From positions 1,860,001-1,924,000 of the forward strand of contig NZ_CP195105.1 of the NCBI RefSeq assembly GCF_051175565.1: DNA of 64,000 nucleotides, in the 5' to 3' direction. The position numbers were made by a program, and so were the translations under genes. This document shows, in pieces, positions 17,776 through 28,518 of this stretch (position 1 is the first letter of the stretch; every line of letters starts with the position of its first letter). The notes beneath the pieces were generated by a model that made no database searches, was not told the DNA's origin, and saw only the letters and a program-made list of their open reading frames with translations. Origin of the DNA: Daejeonia sp002484105. Lineage in GTDB: Bacteria; Bacteroidota; Bacteroidia; Flavobacteriales; Weeksellaceae.

Positions 17776-19443
17776 TCAGTCATTCAGTTTGCTGTGCCTG
17801 TACCCGTAGAAAAAGTAAATGACGAGGCCTATCGCAAACCAGAGTCCGAACCAAAGCCAGTTTTCATGGCTCATACCGGTCAGCAGATAGAGACACGAAC
17901 TGAGTCCGATCAGTGGGATCAGTGAAAGGTTTTTAACAAAAGCCAACACGCACAGCACGAGGTTTACCAGAATATAAATACAGATTGATATCCGGAATTC
18001 CTTTTCCGCAGGATCCTGCCAGTCGAGCAGTTGATGGAAAAACGCAGGCTGGAAAATCCAGAAAAGAGCCAGACCACCCAGAAAAAGAACCGGAAAAATA
18101 ATCTTGCCATTGACATACGGAAGATGAAAGCTGCCTTTTATTTTTTCTTTTCTGGGCAGGAGGAGTACGCCACCGCACACCAGTACAAAAGCGAAAATGG
18201 TTCCGATACTGGTAAACTCAAGGATGAAGGTTTTGTCGGTAAACAGAATGGGAATACCCACGACCAGTCCGGTAATAATGGTGGCAAACGATGGAGTATG
18301 ATATTTGGGATGTATGGTCATGAATTTTGGTGGCATCAGTCCGTCGCGGCTCATGGCGTACCATATTCTTGGCTGTCCCATCTGGAAAACGAGCAATACC
18401 GTGGTAATGGCAATAATGGCGATAAAGGAAACCACAAGTTCCATCCAGGCGACATTGGCATTGGCTTTTTCAAAGATGAAAGCCAGCGGATCGCCCACAC
18501 CGTCAAATTTTCGGTAGTCTACCATACCGGTCAGCACAAGGGTGAGGGCGATATAGATTACGGTGCACAGCACAAGGGAAATAATCATCCCTTTGGGAAG
18601 TGTTTTCTGTGGGTTTCTGGTTTCCTCGGAGAGTACGCTCAGTGCATCAAATCCGATATAGGCGAAGAAAACACCGGAAACCGCACTCATTACGCCCGAA
18701 AAACCATTGGGCATAAAGGAATGTTCTCCGGTAGCAGGATTCAGTGGTGTCCAGTTATCAACGTTGATATAGGCAATGCCGACGAGGATGACGAGGATTA
18801 TGACGCCGAGTTTCAGCAACACCAGTGCATTGTTGAAATTTTTGCTTTCGCGAACGCCCACATAGCATAGCCAGGTAATCAGACCATTGATGACGAGAGC
18901 GGGAATATCGACAATGAATTTCAGTCCACCGATTACAGGAGCTGTGTTCCAGGCATTGAGGAGTTCTGAATTTTCGGAATGGCCGAGAAATGCTTTTTTG
19001 GCTTCCATATAACTGCAGGTGAGATAGTCGGGAATATGAAAACCTATTCTTTCCATAAAACTCGTAAAATAGTCGGACCACGAGAAGGCAACATAGATAT
19101 TCCCGAACGAGTATTCCATGATGAGTGCCCAGCCGATAATCCAGGCAGTCAGTTCGCCAAAACTCGCATAGGCATACGTGTATGCAGAGCCGGCAACGGG
19201 AATACGACTGGCAAATTCCGCATAGCAGAGTGCCGTAAAGGCACAGGCAAAACCACAGATGATGTACAGCAGAATGACACCGGGGCCACCCTTGAAGACG
19301 GCTTCGCCAAGACTGCTGAAACTTCCCGCACCAATAATGGCTGCAATGCCAAAAAATACAATATCCCAGACGCCTAAAACGCGCAGCAGACCGGATGGAT
19401 GGTCTCCCTCTCCATAGATTTTTCTTCTGAAAAGATGGCTCAT
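17776..19443 (-). CDS. APC-family amino-acid permease
   Basis: The start is the ATG at 19443 (MSHLFRRKIYGEGD), giving 555 residues; an upstream extension exists but reads as non-coding. The first span carries the APC motif FFGIAAIIGAGSFSSLG, followed by GGPGVILLYIICGFACAFTALCYAEFASRIPVAGSAY, and the protein has about 14 hydrophobic segments. The pattern (SGVMSAVSGVFFAYIGFDALSVLSEE) is that of cationic amino-acid transporters of the CAT subfamily. It would import amino acids across the inner membrane. It stands alone on the minus strand, divergent from the T9SS protein gene. Substrate not determined. Confidence 0.9.
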   Translation of the reverse strand: MSHLFRRKIYGEGDHPSGLLRVLGVWDIVFFGIAAIIGAGSFSSLGEAVFKGGPGVILLYIICGFACAFTALCYAEFASRIPVAGSAYTYAYASFGELTAWIIGWALIMEYSFGNIYVAFSWSDYFTSFMERIGFHIPDYLTCSYMEAKKAFLGHSENSELLNAWNTAPVIGGLKFIVDIPALVINGLITWLCYVGVRESKNFNNALVLLKLGVIILVILVGIAYINVDNWTPLNPATGEHSFMPNGFSGVMSAVSGVFFAYIGFDALSVLSEETRNPQKTLPKGMIISLVLCTVIYIALTLVLTGMVDYRKFDGVGDPLAFIFEKANANVAWMELVVSFIAIIAITTVLLVFQMGQPRIWYAMSRDGLMPPKFMTIHPKYHTPSFATIITGLVVGIPILFTDKTFILEFTSIGTIFAFVLVCGGVLLLPRKEKIKGSFHLPYVNGKIIFPVLFLGGLALFWIFQPAFFHQLLDWQDPAEKEFRISICIYILVNLVLCVLAFVKNLSLIPLIGLSSCLYLLTGMSHENWLWFGLWFAIGLVIYFFYGYRHSKLND

Positions 19444-19700
19444 ACGTAAACAGTTTTTCTTTTGATGCGAACAAAAGTAGTTATTTACACCAAGAGTAAG
19501 TTGGATTTTTGGCAAAAAATGAACTTTACCCTCAAAAAAAATGGGGAGGGCATAAAAGGGAAAGCTTTTGATGGCTCCTGAAGAGAACGGAAGGGTAGGA
19601 TATTGTGGAAGAATAATCATGTTCTTCTGCAATGAAATCCCAAAAATTGCGTTAATATGAAAATAATGATCTTTACCGAAACCCAACTGATTTTTCAGCA

Positions 19701-22700
19701 ATGATGAAAAAATATACATTCTTCTTGTTTTTGTTTTCTTTTATCGCCGGCTTTTCTCAAACCACCAATACCATGATTCAGGATGGTTCGGGCACATTGC
19801 TGCCGAATGCCGTTGCCTATTGCCCGGGAGATAGTTTTGATTTGAAGGTGAATGCGGATGCCGCGTCTACTGATTCTTATACCGCAACGAAAGAAACAAC
19901 ATCTTTTAATGCAGGAAGCAATGAAATTACATTTGATACGACGGATGCCAATATTTTCAGTCGGCCGGTTGATATCGGGTTTGATTTCAGTTTTTATGGA
20001 CAAACCTATAAGAAAGTAGTGGTGGGACGAAACGGGCGTCTTGTCTTTACCAATGATTCCAGAATTGAAGATCTGCATGATACAGATATGTACAAAGACC
20101 GGACTTTCAGCGGAATCAACGGATATAATGGATATGCTAAACTTCCTTCAAAAGATTACAATAAAGTTTTTAAAAATGATGAGAATGCAGAACTGAACCT
20201 TGCACAAATCTTTTTTGGATATACGGATTTGTATTTTAGCAGTTCATACGTAGGCAAGACTTCATATAAATTTTCCAAAAATTATTCGCATGGTGGACGC
20301 ACAGGACTTCTGATCAGTATTCAGCAAATGACACGTACTAATGGAACCGGAGGTTTTTCCGGTAACTCATATTATGGCTATGTCTTTCTTTCAACCACCG
20401 GGGAAGTTATCATTAGGGTTGATCAGAAAACAGACAATACTTATAACGCCATTCTCGGTATGCAGGATGAGACAGGAAAAAAATATTTTGTGCCCAATCA
20501 CAGTTCAGGAGGAGATTATAATAATGGCAAATGGAAAAGCGAAGGTATCGCCTGGGTGTTTAAAGCCAATTTGAAACCTGTTAGTAAAATTGAATGGTTT
20601 GTGGTTGGAAATACAACTCCAGTGGGTAAAGGTAGTCAGATCTCATTTAAACCTGAGAATTCACAAAATTTAAAAGTGGTCATCAGCTACCAGGACGGAA
20701 CAACAGACGAAAGTACGGTTAATTTTAGTCCTTATGCCAAGCCGAAAATTTTGTCTGTTGCGCAAACGGGCTGTGCTGCCGGTGAAAAACTACAAGTTGA
20801 ATATCCTGTTTCAGGAATTACTTATTACTGGTATAAAGACGGAAATGCTTACGGAACGGGAACCTCCGTCATTGCGAATGCTACGGGAAAGTATACCGTA
20901 AAACCCGATGACTGTAATGCTGCGGTATCGGATGAAATAGCTATTAGTGTGAAAAGTGATATCGTCCCAATCGGTTTTGAAGACAATAGAACCTTTTCAA
21001 AATGTGATAACGAAAATGCGGCATCCAAAACATTTAGGCTGACGGATCTGGTAGGTTATCAGCCAGGAAATGGCTATACCGTTCAGTTTTTGGACGAAAA
21101 CGGATCAGTTGTTGCCAGTGCTGCGAATGATTATCAGTATACCGTCCTTTCGGGAACGCCTGTAACCTTGACACTAAAGGTTTCTTCAACGGCAAGCGAT
21201 TGTTCGGATTCCAAAAAGTTTGTCATCGATTACCTTTCGTTCCCCAAAAATGACACAAAGACCAAGAAACTTTGTTTTGGAACTGATTTGTATACGGTAG
21301 AAGAATTTAAAACCGATTTTCCGGAATATGTAGGGTTTGATATTGATTTTCCGACCAATGTAAATCCGCAAACACAGAATCCGATAACGGTGAAACTTTC
21401 CAAAAAAGGATATTCCTGTACTGCCACATTGACGTTAAATTTTGAGTTTTATGAGGAGATAAAAGCTGATACACCGGCATGGAGACCGGCGTTCGAACAA
21501 TGTGCCAGCAGCGAGACCTTTGAGGAGGTTTTAAACAGCATTAAATCAGAAATCAATGCATCTTCTGATGTTGAAATTACCTATTATTATTCTCTTGAGG
21601 ATGCACAAAAAGGTGATAGTCCTATTGATATTACCCAACAGTTGGGGATCGGTATATTTAATATTTATATCAGAGTAGAGAATAAAAAAACAGGTTGCGT
21701 TGCCGCTGATTTTCCGATGATCACCTTAAAAGTTTATCATAAACCAACTTTAAAAAAGGAAAAAATTGAGTTAATAAATTGTGAAGGCAATACAGTTTTT
21801 GATTTGACACAACAGATTTCTGATCTGGTTGATGCAACAGAAGATGGACCTTCAAAAATCAGTCTGGAATATTATTCATCAAACGGAAATTCTCTGACTG
21901 ATGAGCAGATCAGTGCATATGATGCCTCGAAGATGGGGGCAAAACCAGAAATTCATGTACGATACAACCCAACTTGCTATGGTGTGGTGACTTTCGATTT
22001 AACATACCATCCGAAACCAAAAGCAAAAAACACGCAGCTCCTGATCTGTTCCGAAACGACCTATAGCACAAAAGATTTCCTGAACCAGATTCTTGATGAC
22101 CCTGCACTTGAGGTGACCCTTTCGGACGGTTCTGCACTGCCCAACTCATTTGATTTGTCAAATCTTCCTTTAGATGTAGAAATTTTGATTAAAAATACTA
22201 CTACGGGATGTGTCTCAGATCCTGTTACGGTTACTTTTGATAAAGGCACCCCAACTGTACTCAATAATGGATCAATAACTAAATTTGTTTGTGATGACGA
22301 TTTTGACGGCTTTACGACCATTAATCTTACGAAGTATCTGGAAAATCTGACATCGGATAATTCGGCATCGGCTCAGTATTTTACAGATGAGAACTTGCAG
22401 CATATCATTAATGATCCTGCAAACTTTATAAATTCATCCAGAAAGCAGGATATTTATGTCAGCATACAGTCGGCGGGGTATTGTCCTTCAACGGGTGTGC
22501 TTCATTTAACCGTCAATACCCCTACAAAATCCACAACGCTTAAAGATACCTACTACATTTGTTACGGAGACAATATTGTTGTGAATGCCGGTAAGGAAAA
22601 TACAACATTCCAATGGGAGGGTGGAAGCGCCGGACAGTCCGGTAGTGAATGGATTTATACCGATGCTGGCGACTATTCTGTAACTCTGACCAATGCTGAA

Positions 22701-23288
22701 GGATGTTCCTACACACACAAGTTTACCATTTCTGCAGATCACCAGCCGGAGATCAGGCAGATTATACAGACCAACGACCGCATTGAAGTGCATGCAGAAG
22801 GTGGCAGCGGAAATTATGAATATTCATTTGATGGTGGCGCTACATGGCAGCTTTCCAATATTTTTCCCAATCCTGTAAAGGATACCTATACGATACAGGC
22901 AAGGTCTGTACTTCCGGACGGAAGCACCTGCAACGGTGCACCCAAATCCATTTATACCATCCGGATCAGTAATGTGATTACGCCTAATGACGATGGCAAA
23001 AATGATACATGGATCATCAAAAACCTCAGGAAGATGAGTGATATTTCCGTGGTCATCTCGGATCGTTATGGCAGGACTGTCTATTCTGCGGAGAGCGGTG
23101 CGGATTATACCACATATCCCGGTGGCAGATCTTCGTCCGGAAATGCGGATGATTTTGTCTGGGACGGCAAAGTAAATGGGAGATCACTTTCTACCGATAC
23201 CTACTGGTATGTTGTGAAATGGTATAATCCGGCATCTCTGAAAAATGAAATCCGTACCGGATGGATTCTTCTGAAGAACAGAGATTAG
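19701..23288 (+). CDS. Large T9SS type B-sorted surface protein
   Basis: A 1195-residue secreted protein. It begins with a signal peptide (MMKKYTFFLFLFSFIAGFSQ), followed by a beta-sandwich-rich body with repeated aromatic and Cys-containing segments, among them several short repeats that open FxxCD or CxxG and hold PKP and TV motifs. It ends in a gliding-motility-type C-terminal domain, VITPNDDGKNDTWIIKNL near residue 1093 and GRTVYSAESGADY, finishing near TGWILLKNRD. That domain is the type IX secretion type B (CHU_C/SprB-like) sorting signal, so the protein is exported through the T9SS to the cell surface. Ligand or role (adhesion, gliding) is unknown. It stands alone. Confidence 0.9.
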   Translation: MMKKYTFFLFLFSFIAGFSQTTNTMIQDGSGTLLPNAVAYCPGDSFDLKVNADAASTDSYTATKETTSFNAGSNEITFDTTDANIFSRPVDIGFDFSFYGQTYKKVVVGRNGRLVFTNDSRIEDLHDTDMYKDRTFSGINGYNGYAKLPSKDYNKVFKNDENAELNLAQIFFGYTDLYFSSSYVGKTSYKFSKNYSHGGRTGLLISIQQMTRTNGTGGFSGNSYYGYVFLSTTGEVIIRVDQKTDNTYNAILGMQDETGKKYFVPNHSSGGDYNNGKWKSEGIAWVFKANLKPVSKIEWFVVGNTTPVGKGSQISFKPENSQNLKVVISYQDGTTDESTVNFSPYAKPKILSVAQTGCAAGEKLQVEYPVSGITYYWYKDGNAYGTGTSVIANATGKYTVKPDDCNAAVSDEIAISVKSDIVPIGFEDNRTFSKCDNENAASKTFRLTDLVGYQPGNGYTVQFLDENGSVVASAANDYQYTVLSGTPVTLTLKVSSTASDCSDSKKFVIDYLSFPKNDTKTKKLCFGTDLYTVEEFKTDFPEYVGFDIDFPTNVNPQTQNPITVKLSKKGYSCTATLTLNFEFYEEIKADTPAWRPAFEQCASSETFEEVLNSIKSEINASSDVEITYYYSLEDAQKGDSPIDITQQLGIGIFNIYIRVENKKTGCVAADFPMITLKVYHKPTLKKEKIELINCEGNTVFDLTQQISDLVDATEDGPSKISLEYYSSNGNSLTDEQISAYDASKMGAKPEIHVRYNPTCYGVVTFDLTYHPKPKAKNTQLLICSETTYSTKDFLNQILDDPALEVTLSDGSALPNSFDLSNLPLDVEILIKNTTTGCVSDPVTVTFDKGTPTVLNNGSITKFVCDDDFDGFTTINLTKYLENLTSDNSASAQYFTDENLQHIINDPANFINSSRKQDIYVSIQSAGYCPSTGVLHLTVNTPTKSTTLKDTYYICYGDNIVVNAGKENTTFQWEGGSAGQSGSEWIYTDAGDYSVTLTNAEGCSYTHKFTISADHQPEIRQIIQTNDRIEVHAEGGSGNYEYSFDGGATWQLSNIFPNPVKDTYTIQARSVLPDGSTCNGAPKSIYTIRISNVITPNDDGKNDTWIIKNLRKMSDISVVISDRYGRTVYSAESGADYTTYPGGRSSSGNADDFVWDGKVNGRSLSTDTYWYVVKWYNPASLKNEIRTGWILLKNRD

Positions 23289-23630
23289 CGATGTGCAGGT
23301 GATGATATGGGGATGTTTAGACTGGGAGTGCAAGGTATTTTCTGATGGATATTCGCTGTTAAAGTGCAGAGAACTTCAAAAACCGGGGAAATCCAGCTTC
23401 AAAGTTCAGTAAGTTCCAAAGTTCCAAAGGGTTTCTGGGGGTAAGCAGTAAATACGCACGCAACCCATTTTTCCGTGACTATATCCACAAGTTAACATTA
23501 AGTTAAAAATCTTGCCTGTGCAATAAGTAATTGCTATTTTCGTTGATTAAATGTGGATAACTTCTACCCGTATTAGCAATCAGTAAAAACCAGAAAGACA
23601 CGGGAACACTTCCTTGTCTTAGAAACCCTG
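23289..23630. other. Intergenic stretch with two DnaA-box-like 9-mers
   Basis: There is no gene in these 342 bp. TGTGGATAA at 23552-23560 is the reverse complement of the consensus DnaA box TTATCCACA, and ATATCCACA at 23481-23489 differs by one base; they face each other about 70 bp apart. A repeated GTTAA pattern lies between them. The promoter of the TPR gene should be here too. Two boxes alone are not an origin. Confidence 0.4.
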
Positions 23631-26597
23631 ATGTCAATGAACACAAAGAAAATCTTTATGACCGCTGCGGTGCTGTATTTCGGGATCTCCGGAGCACAGC
23701 AGTCCCAATATTACAACGACCGCGAAGACTACCGCTACCATCTTGCCGGCGAGCTCTATCAGACCAAAATCTACAATGCTGCACAATATGAATATGCACG
23801 GCAGTATTTCTACAACAATCTGCTGTCCCGATCCCACAAAGAGGCGGCACAGTTTTTTGATAATGTAATTGGGGTGATTCTCCAGAAAAACCATGCAGAA
23901 GAAGGGCTGGCCGCTTTTATGAAAGAATATCCCAACTCGGCATATTTCTCTCAGGCCAATCTCCCACTGGCAGACTATTACCTTGCCCAAAAGGATTTCC
24001 AGAAAGCGCTGGAAACCTTGCAGAAAGTAAATCAATATCAACTTTCGCGTGAGGAAAATACGCAGTACATTCTGAAACTCGGCTATGCCAGGTTTATGAC
24101 CGGCGACTCTGCAGGGGCTATAGAAGCACTGGAAGAAGCCTACCGGAATGTCGACGAATCCGAAAAAGGAGATGTAGCCTATATGCTCGGCCATCTGTAT
24201 TATGCGGACGGACAGAACGATCAGGCTTTTGCCTATTTTGACATTATTAAAAATGAGGAAAAGTATGCACAGCTGGTGCGCCCTTACTATGTTCAGCTGT
24301 ACTTTAATGATAAGGATTATGATAAGGCCATAGAAGAAGGAAATGCGCTGCTGAATTATGATTTGACGGACAGCTACAGAGCGGAGGTACACAAAATCAT
24401 CGGCGAAAGCCATTTTATGAAAGGAGATTATGCTGAAGCATATCCGCATCTGAAAACCTATCTCGGTACACAGTCTGCCCCCAGCGAAAGTGATCTGTAC
24501 GAAATGGGTTTTGTAACATCCAAACTTCAGAATTATACGGAAGCGGTATCTTACTATAACCAGCTGACGAATTCCAATTCGCCAATGGCACAGAATGCTT
24601 ACTATCAGCTGGGAAATGCGTATCTGCAAACCGGCAAAAAACAGGAAGCCCTCTCTGCTTTCCGTTCTGCAACCCAGATGAATTATGATCCGCAGGTACA
24701 GCAGCTCGCCCATGAACAATATGCCAAACTCAGCTACGATATCGGAAACCCGTTCGAGAGTGCACCTACTGTTATCCAGGATTATATCCGCAAATATCCC
24801 AGAAGTGCCCGGGTACCGGAAATGAAGTCACTGCTCGTGAAATCCTATCTCTATTCCGGAAATTACAAAGAAACACTGGATGCGATAGACAAACTGGCGA
24901 ACAGCACTCCCGAAACAGACAAAATTGATCAGGAAGTTTCTTATCTGCTCGGTACCGAAGAGTTTAACAAAGGTAATTATGACGCAGCCGAGAAATATTT
25001 CCTGCGCAGTCTGGAGAATAACCGCAGCAAAGAATATACACCGCGTGCCCTCTACTGGCTGGCTCAGACGTATTATATGAAAGGCAACTATCCGTCTGCA
25101 ATTGCACGCTACGAAAAACTTACCGGAGAGGATTTTCCCGAAAAACAGCAGTTGCCGTATGACCTCGGGTATGCCTATTTCAAATTGAAAAAATATGACA
25201 GTGCCGGGCAGTATTTCAAACAGTATCTTCAGAATCCTAAACCGGAATTTAAAAATGATGCTGAACTGCGCCTCGCTGATGTATATTATGCCAATAACGA
25301 TCTTAACAAAGCTATTGACCTCTACAATTCGGCTGATGCTTCGGATGATTATACACTGTTTCAGAAAGGGATGGCATTGGGATTTAAAGGAGATACAGAA
25401 GCTAAAATAGCCAGCCTGAAATCTTTACTGTCCAAATTCCCCGATTCTGATTATGCAGATGATGCTCTCTATGAAATCGGCACGGCATATGCGGCTCAGG
25501 ATGAGTTTGCACAGTCGGGCGAATATTTCTCAAAAGTAATCAAAACAAGTGCGGACAAAGATCTTGTTGCCAATGCACAGATTTATCGGGCACAGAATTA
25601 TATTGACCTTAACCAGCCGGACAAGGCACTCAGTGAACTGAAATCTCTCGGAAATCAGTACAAAAACACTGCATATGCCGACAAAATCGTGCAGGCAGCG
25701 CGCCCGGTATTTACGCAAAAAGGTGATGTCGCCGGCTACGAAAGCTTTGCCAAAAGTCTCGGTGTGCGCGTAGATGCATCTGATATTGACGAAATTAACC
25801 TGACCAATGCCCGAAATCTTTTTGCAAAGAAAGATTATAAAGCTGCAATACCCTATTATGAAAAATATCTTTCGCAGAATCCTACCGGAGATGGGCTTTA
25901 TCAGTCTCAGTACGAACTCGGTGAAAGCTATTACCAGAACGGCAATACTGCAAAAGCACTTGTTGTGCTGCAGGAAGTAGCTGCCGTCCAGAACGATTAT
26001 CAGGAAGACGCCCAGACACGTATTGCCCAGATTTATCTTACCCAGAACAATACCGCAGAAGCCAAACGCTATCTGGAAAGCCTGACCTCATCATCCAATG
26101 TGGGAATTAAAAATTTCGCCAGCATTGAACTGATGAAAATATACGCAGAAGAGAACAATTTTGCCAAAGCCGACCAGTATGCAACGCTGGTGCTGGCCAA
26201 CAGCAAGAATACTGCATCCGTTCTGGAAAGTGCCAGGGTGATTAAAGCACGGAGCTTTATGAACAGCGGAAAAGATAAAGATGCCAAAACCGCCTACGCT
26301 GCACTTGAAAAATCCTCCAATACAGAAGTGGCCGCCGAAGCTCTTTATGCCAAAGCGTATTATCAGAACAAGGCCAAAGCCTATCAGTCATCCAACGAAA
26401 CCATTTTCAAGCTGGCCAACAATTATGCTTCTGAGCAATACTGGGGTGCCAAAGCGCTTGTAGTGATGGCCAAAAACTATCTTGCTCTTAAAGATAAATA
26501 TCAGGCAAGCTATACCGCCGACCAGATTATTACCAATTATGCCGAATATCCGGACGTGGTGGCTGAAGCCAAACAAGTGAAAAAACAGATTAAATAA
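23631..26597 (+). CDS. Long periplasmic tetratricopeptide-repeat protein
   Basis: A 988-residue protein with a signal peptide (KKIFMTAAVLYFGISGAQ) and then almost entirely TPR-type helical repeats, with recurrent motifs such as AYFDIIKNEEKYAQ, YDKAIEEGNALL, YAEAYPHLKTYL and YYQLGNAYLQTGKKQEALSAF. Two ATGs (23631 and 23637) are equally possible starts. It resembles the tol-pal-system/YbgF-type TPR proteins of Bacteroidota. The next gene, 38 bp downstream on the same strand, encodes an outer-membrane barrel, and this pairing suggests a periplasmic scaffold for that barrel. No enzyme motif is seen. Specific role unknown. Confidence 0.88.
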   Translation: MSMNTKKIFMTAAVLYFGISGAQQSQYYNDREDYRYHLAGELYQTKIYNAAQYEYARQYFYNNLLSRSHKEAAQFFDNVIGVILQKNHAEEGLAAFMKEYPNSAYFSQANLPLADYYLAQKDFQKALETLQKVNQYQLSREENTQYILKLGYARFMTGDSAGAIEALEEAYRNVDESEKGDVAYMLGHLYYADGQNDQAFAYFDIIKNEEKYAQLVRPYYVQLYFNDKDYDKAIEEGNALLNYDLTDSYRAEVHKIIGESHFMKGDYAEAYPHLKTYLGTQSAPSESDLYEMGFVTSKLQNYTEAVSYYNQLTNSNSPMAQNAYYQLGNAYLQTGKKQEALSAFRSATQMNYDPQVQQLAHEQYAKLSYDIGNPFESAPTVIQDYIRKYPRSARVPEMKSLLVKSYLYSGNYKETLDAIDKLANSTPETDKIDQEVSYLLGTEEFNKGNYDAAEKYFLRSLENNRSKEYTPRALYWLAQTYYMKGNYPSAIARYEKLTGEDFPEKQQLPYDLGYAYFKLKKYDSAGQYFKQYLQNPKPEFKNDAELRLADVYYANNDLNKAIDLYNSADASDDYTLFQKGMALGFKGDTEAKIASLKSLLSKFPDSDYADDALYEIGTAYAAQDEFAQSGEYFSKVIKTSADKDLVANAQIYRAQNYIDLNQPDKALSELKSLGNQYKNTAYADKIVQAARPVFTQKGDVAGYESFAKSLGVRVDASDIDEINLTNARNLFAKKDYKAAIPYYEKYLSQNPTGDGLYQSQYELGESYYQNGNTAKALVVLQEVAAVQNDYQEDAQTRIAQIYLTQNNTAEAKRYLESLTSSSNVGIKNFASIELMKIYAEENNFAKADQYATLVLANSKNTASVLESARVIKARSFMNSGKDKDAKTAYAALEKSSNTEVAAEALYAKAYYQNKAKAYQSSNETIFKLANNYASEQYWGAKALVVMAKNYLALKDKYQASYTADQIITNYAEYPDVVAEAKQVKKQIK

Positions 26598-26635
26598 ACC
26601 CGGATCCGAAGTCCGATGCTTTATACCCTACAATT

Positions 26636-28408
26636 ATGAACAGAAAAATTCAGATACTGTCACTGCTCTTTTTGGGATTTTCGCAGTTTGCCTTCGCCCA
26701 GCTGAAGGAAGAAAAACTGATTCTCGACCGCAAAAGAGAACCCGAAATCAAAAGAATTGAAAAGAAGAAAACCTCTGTGGAACGCGAAAAAAACTATCCT
26801 CCCATACAGAAAAAAGTGGAAGATTCGCTCCATCTGAAATATGAGATTACGGATGTGCCACCGGTATCCGGTTTTAAAACCTCTACAATTCAGGGTGCCG
26901 ACATTGCGCCGGCATTTAACAGTGCTTACCAGGACAGTTATTTCCGCGTGGGCTACGGAAATTATGGGAAAATCCTTGCCGACGGTAATATTTCTACCGT
27001 TCTGGAAAACAAAACCGAAGTGGGAGCCGATGTGCATTATCTTTCCACTAACGGTCTTAAAAAAGAATATGAATGGGACAGCAAGCAGTCGCAGGCATCA
27101 TTGGGCGCCTATCTCAACAGCTATGGAGATCAGGGAAAGTTCAGTGTAAACGCCAATTATAGTCTTGACAATTATAATTATTACGGAATTTATGCCCTGC
27201 CTGCAGATGCTGGCCAGGATCTGAAACAGAAGACCAATATCTTCAGTGTCAACGGATATTATGATTTCTATTCCAACGAAATTCTCAATGACATCCGTGT
27301 GAAATCATCTTTCCTGAGTGATCATTTTGATGCAAAGGAAACCTATGCTGATGTGCTGGCAAATCTTTCAAAACACGGAGTTTCCGTATATGATGATATT
27401 ACCATGAATGCAGATCTTGGTCTGGGTCTCGAAACACAGAATACTACTTTCAAGATTCTGACTGGCAATTCTTCCGACTTCCTTAATCTGACAGCTGCTC
27501 CGAAACTTACATTTTATAAAGGGAAATCCTACCTGACCATCGGTTCCGGTTTTGCATTTCTGAATGGTAAAAATGATAACAGCCTGCTTTCCGAAAAAGT
27601 AAAAACCAGTAAAACATACTGGTTTCCGAAAGCCGAATTGCTCTTTGCTGCTGCCGACGAATTTAAATTCTATGCAGGTATCGACGGAGGTTTGACGATG
27701 AATTCCTATGCCAGCCTTCTGCAGCAGAACCCATATCTGCTTCCGGATCAGTACCTGAAACCTGGTGAAACCAAATATCATATCTACTTCGGTCTGAAAG
27801 GGGATATTGACCAGACGGTGAAGTATGAAGTTTCTGCAGGCTATGCAAAACTGAAAAATATGATGTTCTTTGCCCAGAATGGTCTGCAGAGTTTTGATGC
27901 TGTCGGCCAACGAAACAGCTATGACTATATCAATACATTCTCTGCTGTATACGATGACGGAACCGTGAGTAGCGTGAAGGGAAGCCTGCAATTTTTCCCG
28001 CTTGAGAATCTTGCGCTGGATGCCGAACTGAACTACAGCAAATACAAGCTGGATCACAACAACGATATCTACAACATTCCGCTCCTGAAAGCAGAAATCG
28101 GAGCACAGTATACCATGCTGAATAAGAAGCTTTTGCTGGGCTTCAAAGGTTTTTTTGCCACCGACCGTACGGCCAATGCTTTTGCCGTGAGCAGCGGGAT
28201 CAATCCCGATATCCTGATCCAGACGGAGAATACAGATGAAAAAGTTGGAGGCTATGCTGATTTAAATCTTTCGGCAGAGTATAAAATTCACAAAAATTTC
28301 AGTATTTTTGCACTCGGAAACAATCTGCTGAACTCCAGTTATCAGACTTATAAAGGCTATAAAGTGCTGGGTGCACAGATTGCAGGAGGAATTAAAATTA
28401 CCTTCTGA
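26636..28408 (+). CDS. TonB-receptor-like outer-membrane barrel without plug
   Basis: A 590-residue protein: signal peptide (ILSLLFLGFSQFAFAQ), a charged segment rich in K/E (residues 22-70), then beta-barrel sequence with alternating aromatic strands, ending GGIKITF with a terminal Phe. The strand style (NLSAEYKIHKNFSIFALGNNLLN near residue 545) is that of the TonB-dependent-receptor barrel, but no plug domain or TonB box is seen and the length is below a full receptor (700+). It follows the TPR protein gene by 38 bp and is probably co-expressed with it. Substrate unknown. Confidence 0.85.
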   Translation: MNRKIQILSLLFLGFSQFAFAQLKEEKLILDRKREPEIKRIEKKKTSVEREKNYPPIQKKVEDSLHLKYEITDVPPVSGFKTSTIQGADIAPAFNSAYQDSYFRVGYGNYGKILADGNISTVLENKTEVGADVHYLSTNGLKKEYEWDSKQSQASLGAYLNSYGDQGKFSVNANYSLDNYNYYGIYALPADAGQDLKQKTNIFSVNGYYDFYSNEILNDIRVKSSFLSDHFDAKETYADVLANLSKHGVSVYDDITMNADLGLGLETQNTTFKILTGNSSDFLNLTAAPKLTFYKGKSYLTIGSGFAFLNGKNDNSLLSEKVKTSKTYWFPKAELLFAAADEFKFYAGIDGGLTMNSYASLLQQNPYLLPDQYLKPGETKYHIYFGLKGDIDQTVKYEVSAGYAKLKNMMFFAQNGLQSFDAVGQRNSYDYINTFSAVYDDGTVSSVKGSLQFFPLENLALDAELNYSKYKLDHNNDIYNIPLLKAEIGAQYTMLNKKLLLGFKGFFATDRTANAFAVSSGINPDILIQTENTDEKVGGYADLNLSAEYKIHKNFSIFALGNNLLNSSYQTYKGYKVLGAQIAGGIKITF

Positions 28409-28446
28409 CCGAAATAATAAATGCAGGGTATCTCTGTATGGCAACC

Positions 28447-28518
28447 GGCCCTATAGTTTAATGGATAGAATTAAAGATTCCGGTTCTTTAGGTTGAGGTT
28501 CGATTCCTCATGGGGCTA
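28447..28518 (+). tRNA. tRNA-Arg (anticodon CCG)
   Basis: The cloverleaf can be drawn by hand: acceptor GGCCCTA with TGGGGCT, D stem GTTT/GAAT, anticodon stem AAAGA/TCTTT around TTCCGGT giving CCG, T stem TGAGG/CCTCA with loop TTCGATT, and discriminator A at 28518. CCA is not encoded. The anticodon reads CGG, arginine. The 3' end coincides with the left end of the mobile element, and the last 11 bp overlap the end of the serine recombinase gene. Confidence 0.93.

Noticed and set aside
17683..17925. Frame overlapping the permease end on the plus strand
   Set aside because: It is antisense to the permease gene and lacks protein-like character.
23481..23560. Replication origin from the DnaA-box-like sites
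   Set aside because: Two boxes with no DUE, cluster or nearby dnaA are not enough to call an origin.
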